From Rhynchospora pubera (taxonomy: Eukaryota; Streptophyta; Magnoliopsida; Poales; Cyperaceae), in contig CM051461.1 of assembly GCA_028095005.1 (NCBI GenBank), positions 169,825,144-169,889,143 on the forward strand: a DNA stretch of 64,000 nucleotides, given 5' to 3'. Below, in pieces: positions 23,401 through 33,300 of this stretch (the stretch's first letter is position 1; every line of letters begins with the position of its first letter). The notes below the pieces were generated by a model. The model ran no database searches. It was not told the DNA's origin and saw nothing but the letters and a program-made list of their open reading frames with translations. A program made the translations under genes and the position numbers.

Positions 23401-23999
23401 CATGGTCAAGAGATGTTAATGAAGCAGTTCTTTCCTTGCCTACTGCAGTCACAAATATGGGAACCGATTCCGTTAGTTGGAAATGGAATTCAACCGGTAC
23501 CTTCTCAGTTAAATCAGCTTATCAAATGCTGATTTCCGGTGGCAAAAGCAATTTCCTGGCATCTTCAATTTGGAATTTAAAGTTACCCTCCTCAATAAAG
23601 CTTTTTGCTGTTCTACTGTTCCATGCCAGACTTTTAACTCAGGAAGCCCTGCATAAAAGAAATATTATGGTTCAGCCAGGTTGTGTGTTGTGCAGTTCAG
23701 TCAGCTTGGAGTCTGCTGATCACCTCTTCTGTCTCTGCCCCTTCGTTATTCAAACTTGGCAAAAACTGAGGACTCTATTTCCTGCCCTTCGAACAACAAA
23801 CCTCTCTTCTCTTCAGTCCTTTTGGGAGTACTTTTCTCAACAGGTCAGCGATCGTACCATACCAGTTCTGGTGATCACAACTCTTTGGGCAGTTTGGTTA
23901 GAGCGAAACAATCGAGTATTCAGACACCAACAAAGAAATGCTGAGTCCCTCTGCCACTGGATTGTTGCTCAGCAGAAGATATTCCTGGAGCATTGTTGA
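20466..23999 (+). CDS. LINE ORF2: AP-type endonuclease plus reverse transcriptase
   Basis: The protein has 1177 residues from the ATG at 20466. A longer frame upstream begins only with TTG. The endonuclease covers about residues 1-235, with the expected metal and catalytic set: SWNVRGLG (N12), LQETKL (E41), VYGP (115-118), GDFN (D146, N148), SRLDR (200-204) and SDH (D229, H230). The reverse transcriptase covers about 450-730, with FRPIS, QSGFVKGR, LKLDFYKAFD, GLRQGDPLSPF and the YADD active site at 686-689. A zf-RVT region with CVLC and H-x4-C spacing lies near 1073-1095. No RNase H domain is present. The protein would nick genomic DNA and prime reverse transcription on it (target-primed). 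Domain order and length fit plant L1. The frame is free of stops and frameshifts, and the key residues are intact. Confidence 0.92.
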   Translation: MIYKPLKFLSWNVRGLGEDSKRLVVCETLRSSRCDIFCLQETKLAAPTYNVIASFTPSFFDRNLVILDSIDTRGGCLIGWKKCFVAISSWVTRHTCSVLLLDSRTDCTYVITNVYGPTSPSLKTVFFSELRYTANLASNHWMILGDFNVVRWMHERSTTATEFSQMQLLNDFIRDFGLFDVPLANKKFTWSNKQPLPTLSRLDRVLLSPDWLHSFPSLFLEALSTIVSDHVPIRLHCKQPASVPKRLRMEVFWFQQNEFHTITNNTWNNNVDQPAAQRFFSKNKELQRNLNLWHKTTFPHVNVHLLNAKTFTLLFDSLEEHRALTSLEFRTRVLMRERAYFLAEILEKRWHQRARIQWLKCGDRNTKFFHATASAKMRKKAINSLLIGGHVTTDQQAILQAFSNFYSTLLGRPTAVWECSLQNLYTLRPLLSDLGSPFSTAEVKLAVTCLSNNKASGPDGIPNEFAKLKWDVLKTDILEIFEDLFTGSIDLQPHNFAHITLLPKSEDSMQLTSFRPISIINYIPKLISKVLANRLATHIPNLVAINQSGFVKGRLIHENFICAREIAVHLMKCKEPAFLLKLDFYKAFDTVNWDFLLHVLKVFGLPQNFIGWIKILLNTATSAVLINNQEGPTFRHTQGLRQGDPLSPFLFILVADVLAKMCGVIGASSDCNISQKLSTPYHILQYADDTIIFSSVKGNSVQSLKLALTLFSLCSGLNLNLLKSTFVPFNLTALQSQQVKHVLGCNLSQLPLSYLGLPLTTVRPSREVYKLLIEKLEHKLAGWKNKLLSRAGRLTLVCSVLSSIPIFFMSVFRLPSWVINSIDKLRRSFLWGHFGTSNRGLNLLAWDRVCMPKNLGGFGVLNLRLLNTSLLLRWLWRLFDKPSSQWSTIVNSVIATRNQQAPLSWTTYGSFFWKDLLELRHIFSISTTVNLGDGRNTLFWYANWGNGHLHFFNNNLKPANHKLTVQLVLNNPATSLFAPWSRDVNEAVLSLPTAVTNMGTDSVSWKWNSTGTFSVKSAYQMLISGGKSNFLASSIWNLKLPSSIKLFAVLLFHARLLTQEALHKRNIMVQPGCVLCSSVSLESADHLFCLCPFVIQTWQKLRTLFPALRTTNLSSLQSFWEYFSQQVSDRTIPVLVITTLWAVWLERNNRVFRHQQRNAESLCHWIVAQQKIFLEHC

Positions 24000-24062
24000 G
24001 TGTAGCTCTTAGTTTACTAGTTTTTTGGTTTTGTTTTTTTCATTTGTTTTTGCTTTCTTCTG

Positions 24063-24081
24063 CTTGATAGCCGCTATCAAG
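24063..24081 (+). other. LINE 3' stem-loop
   Basis: A perfect 8-base-pair stem (cttgatag / ctatcaag) with a CCG loop lies 9 bases before the A-tail. In several LINE clades a 3' hairpin is what the reverse transcriptase recognises, and that is the inferred role here. Confidence 0.6.
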
Positions 24082-24102
24082 TTTCCTCTAAAAAAAAAAA
24101 AA

Positions 24103-27100
24103 CTTTCCGTGAGCTGCAGAAAAATAAATGTACTTTGTTAGTAACCTATCAGTACGAGTAACTTAACTGAATGAAGGAGCTAGGTTCTTAATAAACAAAA
24201 AAATTATGAAGGAATCTGATTAATCATAGCCTATTAACGTAGTTCCATGATCACTTCCATTATTATGTTTAGCCTGGTGTGCGTAGGCGTAGCTAGCTAG
24301 CTAGGCTCATTATAATTATTATTTTCATTAAAGGGCACGTCATTCGTCTTATGGTAGTTCAAATGGCCGTTTAAGCTTTTGTGATAGCTCAAAAAACATT
24401 GGCCGTTAAAGCTATTATATGATAGCTCATTAGCTCAAGAACACAACTACACAAGTTTGGTATGAAAGTGAAAGTTTTCCATATTTTTCTTTTCACTCAA
24501 ATTCAATCACGTAGATAAGTTAAAAAATTTATAAGCAAATACAAAACACGCAGTTAATGCTAAGAACAAGAACAAATAAAAAAAAAAAATTAACCGCCCT
24601 AGAAAAGATTGTGGTGCGGCATCTTCGTCAAATATCTTGAATCGATAGACATTTAACAGATAGGCAAATTAAATATTAATTTCTTTAAGTTTGTTCTTTT
24701 TAAGAGGAAGTTATGAAATGTTTATTTTTGTTTAAGTTCGATTATAAGCTGGTACGGAAGCACCTCCCAACCACACCTTGCATTGAGAGATATCCCCCGA
24801 GGTTTAATTAGTTTGTTCCTTCCTTCGTTGAGAGAAGCATCCAAATAAGCAAAACTTGGATGTACACCTTATAGAATTGAGATACTATTTTTCTTTTATG
24901 ATCATTAGATAGAAATTAAGGCTTCTAATTTTTTGTTTAATTTAATTAATTATTGACAAATGATTTCTATTTGGATTTCGAATCCGTGATTTCTTCTTAA
25001 AGTATGTTGCTCTCTGTCAAGAGATACATAGTTGGCTCTAGAATCGCTGTAATGATGAATTTATCATCCATTTTACCAATTCGATTGTTAAAACTTTAGC
25101 ATCGATCTTATCCATTTTATTGCGTCCCAAGATCGAAATATTAGTGTCTTTCTAAGGAATAAAGAAATAAGGATGAAAAATTAAGAATAAAAGATCAAAA
25201 GAGTACTAGAATTGAGCAACCCAACGGTGCTGGTAACTTCTATTGCAAACATGTATGAAGTCTTTAGAAAATTTTAGATCTGAAAAGAAAAAAAAGGAGA
25301 CAAACCAGTGGCATCTTTTTTGGGACAGGAAGTTCCTCCATCACGTGTCTTTACTGGGAGATTTCTGAGGGTATGTAAATTATTATATATATATTTTTTA
25401 AAGCATATGCAATATGCTACTCACCGGAACATATATTGTAACTGCTATTTACTGATTAGCATCGATCGAGTAAATTAATACATAGGTACAAACACGCATC
25501 TATAGTAAGAAGGAAGTACTGCTGCCTTAACGTGCTATTTCTCAAAAGAGGCGGGGGTTTAATAGTAAATTATACGTTAGGGAAGTACTTATACATATTT
25601 TTTCTGGAAAATTTTTGAAGAAGATCAAGGAAAGGGTACATGCAAGTTGGTCCTTGGATGGAGGAGTAGGCGCAAGAAAAAAACCGTCTCACAGTAGTGT
25701 TGAAAACTTGTTATGGAGACCAATGACTTCTTTCTCTCGCTTTGAGGGGAAGAAAACATTAAGGACCAATTTGCCATAGACATTTAATAAAATTGGTATT
25801 CCTTAACATCCCCATCTTTTCCCCCTGTCATTGACATTTGTTGATAGCTAAGTGAAGATCATACTTACTGTTCTTTGAAGATATATATATAGTACTACAC
25901 AACAACAAGACTAATAATAAGACTTGAAACATAATAACGGTAAAATAATAAATGCATCATCGTTATCAAACCAAAACAAAACATTATTAAAAATATCTGA
26001 GTGTCTCTCATATGCTTTAAAATAAGCGATAATTAAGTAACTTTTGAGTTACTTTAATTATTCGACTGTTATCTTTCATCCTTCAAAAGAATAAAAAAAG
26101 TTTATTAAAATCAATCATCAAGTAAAAAACTAACACGAAACAAGATTCCGTTACGCACTTCGCAAAGTATGTTAATAACGCACTATTTCGTTGATATTAT
26201 TATACATTGTCATATCAGCATTGGCGTACTACAAAATGAGAGTATGTCTTAATTAATCAAATTATTATGATGACAGGAAGTTTGATGCGTAATCGGTTTA
26301 AATACTTCTAAATTATTTTGTATATAAAAAATAAAAAAGTCAGATAGTACATAAACACCACCTAAGACAGCTAAGCATCATCCAATTGGAGATCTTTCTC
26401 GTGTTTTCGTATCCTATTACCAGCAAACGGCTTTGGAAGCCCCTCAAGTGATGATATTTGCACCCCTCTAGTCCCTCGCACAGTCGCACTAGATCGATCA
26501 ACTGAATATGCTTTTTTTTAATTATATATTCTAGTGTTAGGCTATATATTGTGCTATGTATTCGATCGTATATGTGTTTCATTATCATTTTTTAGAGTGT
26601 ACATGGAACTAATTAATTTATAGACTCATGTTGCAATTAGACTTTATGTTAATTAGTAGTTTATCAAAATTAAAAAGTGGTCCTTGAAGTATATTTAAAT
26701 TTTTATTCCCGGAGTATCAACCAATTACTACTTCTGTCAGAACCTTGAAAAATATGAATTTAATCCTAGTTTCAATTGGAATCAAATTGCTTGTACATTT
26801 AACATCCAGTATTGAATATACTATACATATTTTCCATCCATTATAAACTTTATATTTTAGGATTGCAACAAGTATTGATTTAGTCGCCCAAACAAAACAA
26901 AAAATGCACAAACTAATAACATTTTGAGAAACCATAAACTAATCAAATTAACATTAATATATATCAACGCGTGAGAAATCATAAATTAATTAAAAGTAAT
27001 ATTTGTACTTACAAATCTAGCTAGAAGTATCATTATATGACATGGAAGCTAAAAGAGATTTTTATCTATATAATGTCCTGAGTCCTGACTAATGATATTA

Positions 27101-27365
27101 ACAAGATCAATTTAGTACAAATTTAAAGTGTTAAATGCAAACTAACAATATATGATATTACTCTAAGAACTACATATGAATTTGTTCAAATAGATAAATA
27201 AGATACGTTGTGTTCCCATGAAATAGTTGTGAGTTATAGTTGAAATAAAATCATAAAAGAGAAAACCTAGACATCATGTTTAAGAATTAATGGGGTGTTT
27301 TCAATCAAAAAAAAAAAGAATTAATGGGGTGAAATTAGCAATGGACCCCATCAGTTCTGGCCGCG
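24103..27365. other. Gene-free AT-rich stretch
   Basis: Downstream of the LINE and upstream of the MIR172 promoter. I see no coding region, RNA gene or bounded repeat. Short minus-strand frames near 26340-26935 have no domain signature. Confidence 0.4.
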
Positions 27366-27372
27366 GTATGGT

Positions 27373-27379
27373 TATAAAA
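27373..27379 (+). promoter_or_regulatory. TATA box of the MIR172 primary transcript
   Basis: TATAAAA sits about 570 bases before the miR172 hairpin, followed by a C/T-rich leader. Transcription would start near 27405. It is the best TATA match in the interval, but the assignment is inferred from position. Confidence 0.5.
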
Positions 27380-27487
27380 TCCCGTTTACAAGACCCGAGT
27401 TCCTCCTCGAAAAAACCCCAAACCAATCCTCCTCTCCCCTTTCTCAATTCCTGCCTACTTTCCTCAGGTGCTCTCTCTATCTCTCTC

Positions 27488-27492
<5 letters not shown>

Positions 27493-27533
<41 letters not shown>
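27493..27533 (+). repeat. (CT)n microsatellite in the MIR172 leader
   Basis: About 20 CT units, with a second, shorter CT run at 27619-27658. Pyrimidine-rich leaders are common at plant transcription starts. Confidence 0.9.
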
Positions 27534-27539
<6 letters not shown>

Positions 27540-27943
27540 GTGAACCTCAGATCACAACGTCCTTTGTGCAAACTCCAGTAGCTTTACTATTAGAGAGATT
27601 ATTTATCTTTTAATAGATCTCTCTCTCTCTCTCTCTCGGTCTCTGTCTCTCTCTCAATTTCTTAAATTTTTCTATATACGGGGCTAATCTTTGTCAGGTT
27701 AAGCACCTGAATCAATCGTATTGAAAGAGGTGCCTGGCAAATTAAAAGGGATCTTTTCAGGTGCAAGTTGCATCATGCGCCAAAATTCCCCTTGCTTTTG
27801 CTGTAATTTGTTCCTTTTGATTCAAATCTAGAGAGGAATCTTCATTTTATGGACTATTATTTTTTCCCTTGCTAATCTAGAGACGGGGTTTTCACTATTT
27901 CACATCAGGAACAAGAAGTACGGAGCCTTGGAAAAGAAAAACA

Positions 27944-28054
27944 GTTGTTGTTAGCTGATGTGGCATCATCAAGATTCACATCGTTTGATTGGATGTTAAA
28001 GAATCCATGTGCTGAATGAGAATCTTGATGATGCTGCATCGGCAAACAAATAAC
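27944..28054 (+). ncRNA. MIR172: MIR172 precursor hairpin
   Basis: The 111-base stem-loop carries mature miR172 on its 3' arm at 28019-28039 (21 bases, starting AGAATCTTGATG and ending GCTGCAT). This is the sequence of Arabidopsis miR172a/b as I know it. The star strand lies on the 5' arm at 27960-27979 (GTGGCATCATCAAGATTCAC). The arms pair over some 40 bases with few mismatches, extending past the duplex through gttgttgttagc / ggcaaacaaataac. In plants miR172 represses AP2-class transcription factors, mainly through translational inhibition and cleavage, and so controls phase change, flowering time and floral organ identity. The lineage within the family cannot be told from the hairpin alone. 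Confidence 0.95.
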
Positions 28055-28115
28055 TATATCAATTTGAAATTAAGACTACCCAATTGCAAGTTCTGTCACT
28101 CTGCGAGTTATAAAG

Positions 28116-29565
28116 GTTAGTTTTCTTATTTCATAGATTATTGTTTGTATTCACTGATAATGCCAGTTTACTAATAGTCCCTTTATTCAAGCTCTTGAAA
28201 CAGAAATTGTAATTCTTTCTACTCAAAATTTCATGAGGTTGGCTTAATGAAGCAAAATTGTTGGCGAAATAATAGTTTTCTTTTAACATTTAATTGAAAT
28301 TCCGTTTCCTTAAACTATGAAGAATCTTTTGCCTGTTGCACAGTTGTTTTGACATCCCTTGTGATTTACATATAACAAGGTTATATTATTATCCTTGACT
28401 CTCCACCTATATTTTGTTCTCAGATCAGATACTCAAATACCTTTGATAATATCTGGATAGTATGAATTGTTTTGACATCCCTTTGATCAGATACTCAATA
28501 TGGATTCTGACTTTTGAGTTCCTTCTTAATTCAATTTATGGTTCACTTGCTTGTCCGGCTGAAAAGCTTATATGTTCTCAATTAATTGCTGGATCAATTA
28601 TATATTCAAACAATAAATTCTCAGTTAAATGCAGCAAAGCTATCTTTTACCCTTAACTCATTTTATGTTATTCCTCCAATTAATTATTTATTAATTTGAA
28701 AAGGAAAAACAACTCACTTTCTGTAATTGTAATCTGGATGGTGTTTCTTGTAGGATTCAATTAATTATAATGACATAAAATGTACTCGTTAATCGATCAG
28801 AACTTTTCATATTGTTTATTTCCATGTAAAAGATGTAATGCTTGTTTTTGCCTATGATAAACTTGGAACTAATAAGATGCCATAATATTCCTTAGCTTCA
28901 GGGGCATGTTGTTACTTAAAATAGTTGTCTTTAATTATGCTACCTTTAACTTGCGTAGTTCTACAGCATTCTGTTATTACATTCTCTTAGCAAATTTTTT
29001 GCTAATTTCAATTATTTTTTGTGCATCATTTTTTGTCTTTATAATTTCATTTTCTCTAAAATACAATATGACTTATCAAAAACACTTTAATTTCAATCAA
29101 TTCCTTTGTATATATACTTAATTTCATGAATATCTTTGGGTCCATTAGCCACAATGTCTTTTTATGGTCCAATGTGTCACAACGCTCTTATAGGAAAAGG
29201 TCTAATATTTCAATGCTTCTTGAAGAACTAATAATTGCATCACTCTAAATTTCTGAACATTGTTAAGATTAACAAAGAGAAATATACCCCTTCAATTTTG
29301 AGACTGAGGTATGAACTCTGAACTCATTTGTTCAACAAACAAAATGGTGTCAGTACGCTCAGCTATTTGTTAGTGTAGTTTTACATTTTCTGAGCAATTA
29401 AATCATTATATTCTTTCAATAGATTTAAAAACTTGATGAGATCATGGAGGAAAAGAGAGAAGTACAAGTTTGTCAACTATGAACAATGAGCTAGCTAGGT
29501 TGAACTGTTGAACCTTTTGCATTGACTTTTGACAGCTTGCTCATTTATTATTAAAGGGAATGTGG
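28116..29565. other. Flank downstream of MIR172
   Basis: AT-rich sequence with no supported coding region. It could be an intron or 3' part of the MIR172 transcript. The word 'tttgatcagatactcaata' and its surroundings occur twice near 28425-28500, a small imperfect duplication. Confidence 0.35.
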
Positions 29566-29768
29566 GGTGTGTTTGGAAAAGGAGAACTAGATCATGAGCT
29601 AGGTGAATTAGTGCTAGTTCTTAGTTCTCAGAAAACAAGTTATTCACGAATAATAAGGAAAAAGAATTAGGTGGTGAACAAGCTGTTCATGCTAGTTCTC
29701 ACTAGTTTGGGTGCAGCGAATTAGAGCTGTTCGCTAACATCTTGCTCATGAGGCATTCCAAACAGACC
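29566..29768. mobile_element. Possible Tourist-like MITE (203 bp)
   Basis: The left end GGTGTGTTTGGAA and the reversed right end GGTCTGTTTGGAA are a PIF/Harbinger-style inverted terminus. Internal inverted words (gaactag / ctagttc) also pair. I found no matching 3-base target duplication, so the boundaries are tentative. Confidence 0.4.
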
Positions 29769-29963
29769 TTTTTTGAACGATGCTTTTTTTGCAGTTTTAA
29801 TTTGTCAAAAAGCTCAAAGTACTTGAGTCTGAACTGATTCAAATTTCAAACGGACTCATTTCAATCTCAATTCTGAATTCTGAACTTTGCTGCGGTTAAG
29901 TAAGTTTTGGGACAGTACTTGATATCCGTCCGTGCTTTGTTAGTGATGAAACTTTTATGTCAG

Positions 29964-30364
29964 TTAAGTAATACCTAATTATTTGACAGGCAGGACTGGA
30001 GAAAGTGAACAAAGTTATGCAAATAACCAGTACCATTTCAACACTAGCTGGTGGTAGGGAGTTTTTATTAATAGTCAGCTTCTCCTGACATTAATATTAG
30101 CTAAATATGCTATAAATTTATGAGTGTCTTAATATCTTAACAATTAGGGTTATTATATGATCTATTGAGTTTAGTGTTAAGTAATACCTAATTATTTGAC
30201 AGGAAGGACTGGAGAAAGTGAACACAGTTATGCAAATAACCAGTAAAATTTTAACACTAGCTGGTTGTGGGGAGGCAATTCCTTTGTTTGTCAGCATCTC
30301 CTGACATTAATATTAGCTAAATATGCTACAAATTTATGAGTGTCTTAGTATCTTAACAATTAGA
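29964..30364 (+). repeat. Tandem duplication, unit 213 bp
   Basis: Copy 1 (29964-30149) and copy 2 (30177-30364) both start ttaagtaatacctaatt and run through 'actggagaaagtgaaca' to 'gtcttartatcttaacaatta'. They differ by scattered substitutions and a short replaced patch in the middle. Each copy has an acceptor-like 'ttgacag' before the 'actggagaaag' stretch. Confidence 0.8.
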
Positions 30365-33300
30365 GTATAGCGTTATTTTAAATGAAGGAAGTTTTAGATG
30401 CTCAGAACTAAAATAGGCCTGATGCTTATGGCCTTAAACATTTTGCTTGTTCTCATAAAGAAAGGCTACTTTTGTTTGTTTTTTTTTTTTTAACGACAAC
30501 ACAAATTCGCCTGTTTCTGTTGTAAAATAGAAACTTTGAAACACAGAAGCAAACCAGCAAGCAATATGTAAGTCTACATTCTGGAGTACTAGTTTTAAAC
30601 TTTTAATTAATTAGCAGTACCTATGGAAAGAATATATTTTACATATACTGTTTTAGTACTGTAATGTTGGAGGCGATCAAGGTGGTTTGTTATTGTATTC
30701 CAAAGGGCACCATATATATATATAGTTCAATCTATGTATAACTTTTTGAATAATAAGAGTATAAGAGTATTCATTTTAGGCTTTCTGAAACGATTTCGAT
30801 CTTAGAAGTTTCTTTAAAGTGGCTACTTTGGTTGATATTTCATAAAAAAATTCTTACTAAAGACAATTTTGGGTAGAAAGAGTTGGCCTGTGATTAATGA
30901 TTATTGTTTCCGTAACAATCAGATACAGCAGATCATATTTCGTACACTGTAATTATTAAAAAATTTTGGGATGAGTTTAGTATTTTTAACCTAGAAATTT
31001 AATTTACTATTGTTACTGATATTCTCTAGGCTTGATGGAGTTATAACAGTCTGAATATATCTTTTTAAGTAATAAAGAATACAAACCATGTTTGACACAG
31101 CTTTTATCTGGTCTATTTAGGATTTGGGGAAGAGGAATAAACCGGTTTCTAAAATTAGGTGGAATCAGAGAGTTGCTTATGTTTACTATGCAGGTTTGGA
31201 ATTATTTTTCATTGTGGACACCTGTGCAATAGAATATATAGTTTCACGCACGGCTGTTGAGGTTACTGATGTCTCAGTAAACTAGTAATTTTATACTAAC
31301 AAAGATGGAATTAGTTGATTTTTTTCCTATGTTTTAATTTATAGAGTCGAGTTGTTATTTCTAGTTGGTAGTTTAGTATTTGTGAAAATAATATTATTTG
31401 ATAGCTTTTTGAGATCAGAAAGGTTTTCCAGGTTTCTGTTTTGTTTGAATCATGGTTAGCACCATCATTTTGCAAAGGACTACTCCCTCATTTGCTCTTT
31501 TGGTATCAAGGAAAGCATACTGACAACTTTACTTGGAACTTTTTCAAGGAAAAAAAATGGCAGTACCCAACATCAACGAAGTTTTAAAATAGGAAAACAG
31601 GCGGAGTTGTTTTATCATTACCAACCTCTAGAGGATTACACTTCAAAAATTTCAGGTACAAATTTGATTTTTTTTAACAGTGTATAGATTGTTGACAAAT
31701 ATATAATTCCCCTAACATTGATCAGATAGTGTGAAAAAACATTGGAGGGGTCACGATAGATATATTTGAGAGATTAAAGCGGTCTAGTTCTCCCCCAGCA
31801 AGGCTGCAACAAAGAAAAAGAAAGGAGTCATCAGGGAGCGATGGTAAGTTGGTCACATGCACCATTATATGACGTCTCTCAAAAAATTCTTTAAAATAAA
31901 AAATAAGAAATAAAAAGGAATGCTATGATCAGGTCCATAATTTATTTTCAATAAACCCCACGTGGCTTCAATATGTATCGTAATCAACATTTAAGACCTA
32001 TATTTGATAACAAAGACTTCACCCTTCCGTTCCATTAAATTAGTTCTAAAAGAATTGAATGCATTTTGACTTGATTACAGCATATAATGTCTACCAGATT
32101 AGTGAATCGATCGAGCTTCTCGATATTGCCTACAAAGAAATATTAATTATGTCTAATGTTTTATCTTAATATAGTTAAAATAAGATTTGAATAGATATAT
32201 AGATAATTATTGTAAACTTTTTTTTTTGGAGGGTTCATTTTTTTAATGTGTATTCGATAGAGTAACAAATTGAACAAATTGGGCTTCGCTCAAATCGAGT
32301 ATTTGTCACGATGTTAATGAGAGAAATTTAAAAAATGCTCAAAAAATATATAAACTTTGTAATTTGAGGAAAAAAATGCTCAAAAAAATATAATCTTTGT
32401 AATTTCTCTCTTATATGAAAATAAAATAAATACATAATATATAAAAGAAAAAATTAAATATTAGTGTAATTTCTATTTTAAAAAGAATAAAAATAGATAG
32501 GAAGAGAAACAAAATAATTAATGGCGTGTCGAAAGACTCGACGCGCACGAAGAATAACAATAGGCAGGAAGAAGTAAATAAAATTAATTAATGGTGTGTC
32601 AAAAAGAATCAACACAAAAAAAAAAAAATTCTAGACACCCCACGACTTTTAATTAATACTATAGATAGATAAGGACTTAAGGAGTAGTAAACAACACACT
32701 CATTATCAAGTACGATAACCCTCACGAATGTACCATGTATTTGATAAATTTTGATAAACTTTCATATATATTACACAGTGAATACTGGAACAATTAATCC
32801 TCCATTTATACGCACAACATATATGTCGAAACAGTACAACGAGAACAAAAAAAATATTGACCGATTCTAATTTCATGGCAAGATCTATTAATTCATAGTT
32901 TTTCGGCTTTTACCCACTCTCATATATACTTTTTCTTTCTTTTATTATTTCTATTATTCTATAGTCTTGTTTTCACACTTCCATTCGCGCGTATCCGTAG
33001 GTGCTAACTTCCCTTCAAGTAAATTAACTCGCGAGTTGAGACGAGAAAATGCATATACACTTCTGTGCAATTTTGGAAAATACCGTACGTAGATTTTATC
33101 TTGCAGGGATCCAACTCTTGTAGGGATATACGCATATACACACCTCTTCTGTTATAATATTTTTATCTTCTTGAGACAAGAGGAAATGCATATACACCTT
33201 TTCGGTTAGATGTGTACATTATCAATATTAGAATACCAAAATATCAAGTATAATATTATATCAACTTTTTAATACTTGATATTTTGGGCTGTAACTTGTA

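Larger units (their letters stand above)
19698..24102 (+). mobile_element. L1-type LINE retrotransposon
   Basis: The element consists of an ORF1 remnant, a 63-base gap, a long endonuclease-reverse transcriptase ORF2, a short 3' untranslated region with a perfect stem-loop, and an A-tail at 24090-24102. No target-site duplication was found, so the 5' end is unproven and the start given is simply the first ATG of ORF1. ORF2 has no internal stop, which suggests a fairly young insertion. Confidence 0.85.
27405..28115 (+). ncRNA. Probable MIR172 primary transcript (5' part)
   Basis: The interval runs from about 30 bases after the TATA box through the hairpin to a possible splice donor near 28115. 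It contains a long pyrimidine leader, a (CT)n run and several short upstream frames, as is usual for plant pri-miRNAs. The 3' extent and introns cannot be fixed from sequence, and further exons may lie at 28.1-31.9 kb. Confidence 0.45.

Noticed and set aside
27290..27613. 107-codon frame in the MIR172 leader
   Set aside because: More than a third of it translates the (CT)n run into Ser-Leu repeats; no domain. It is better explained as non-coding leader.
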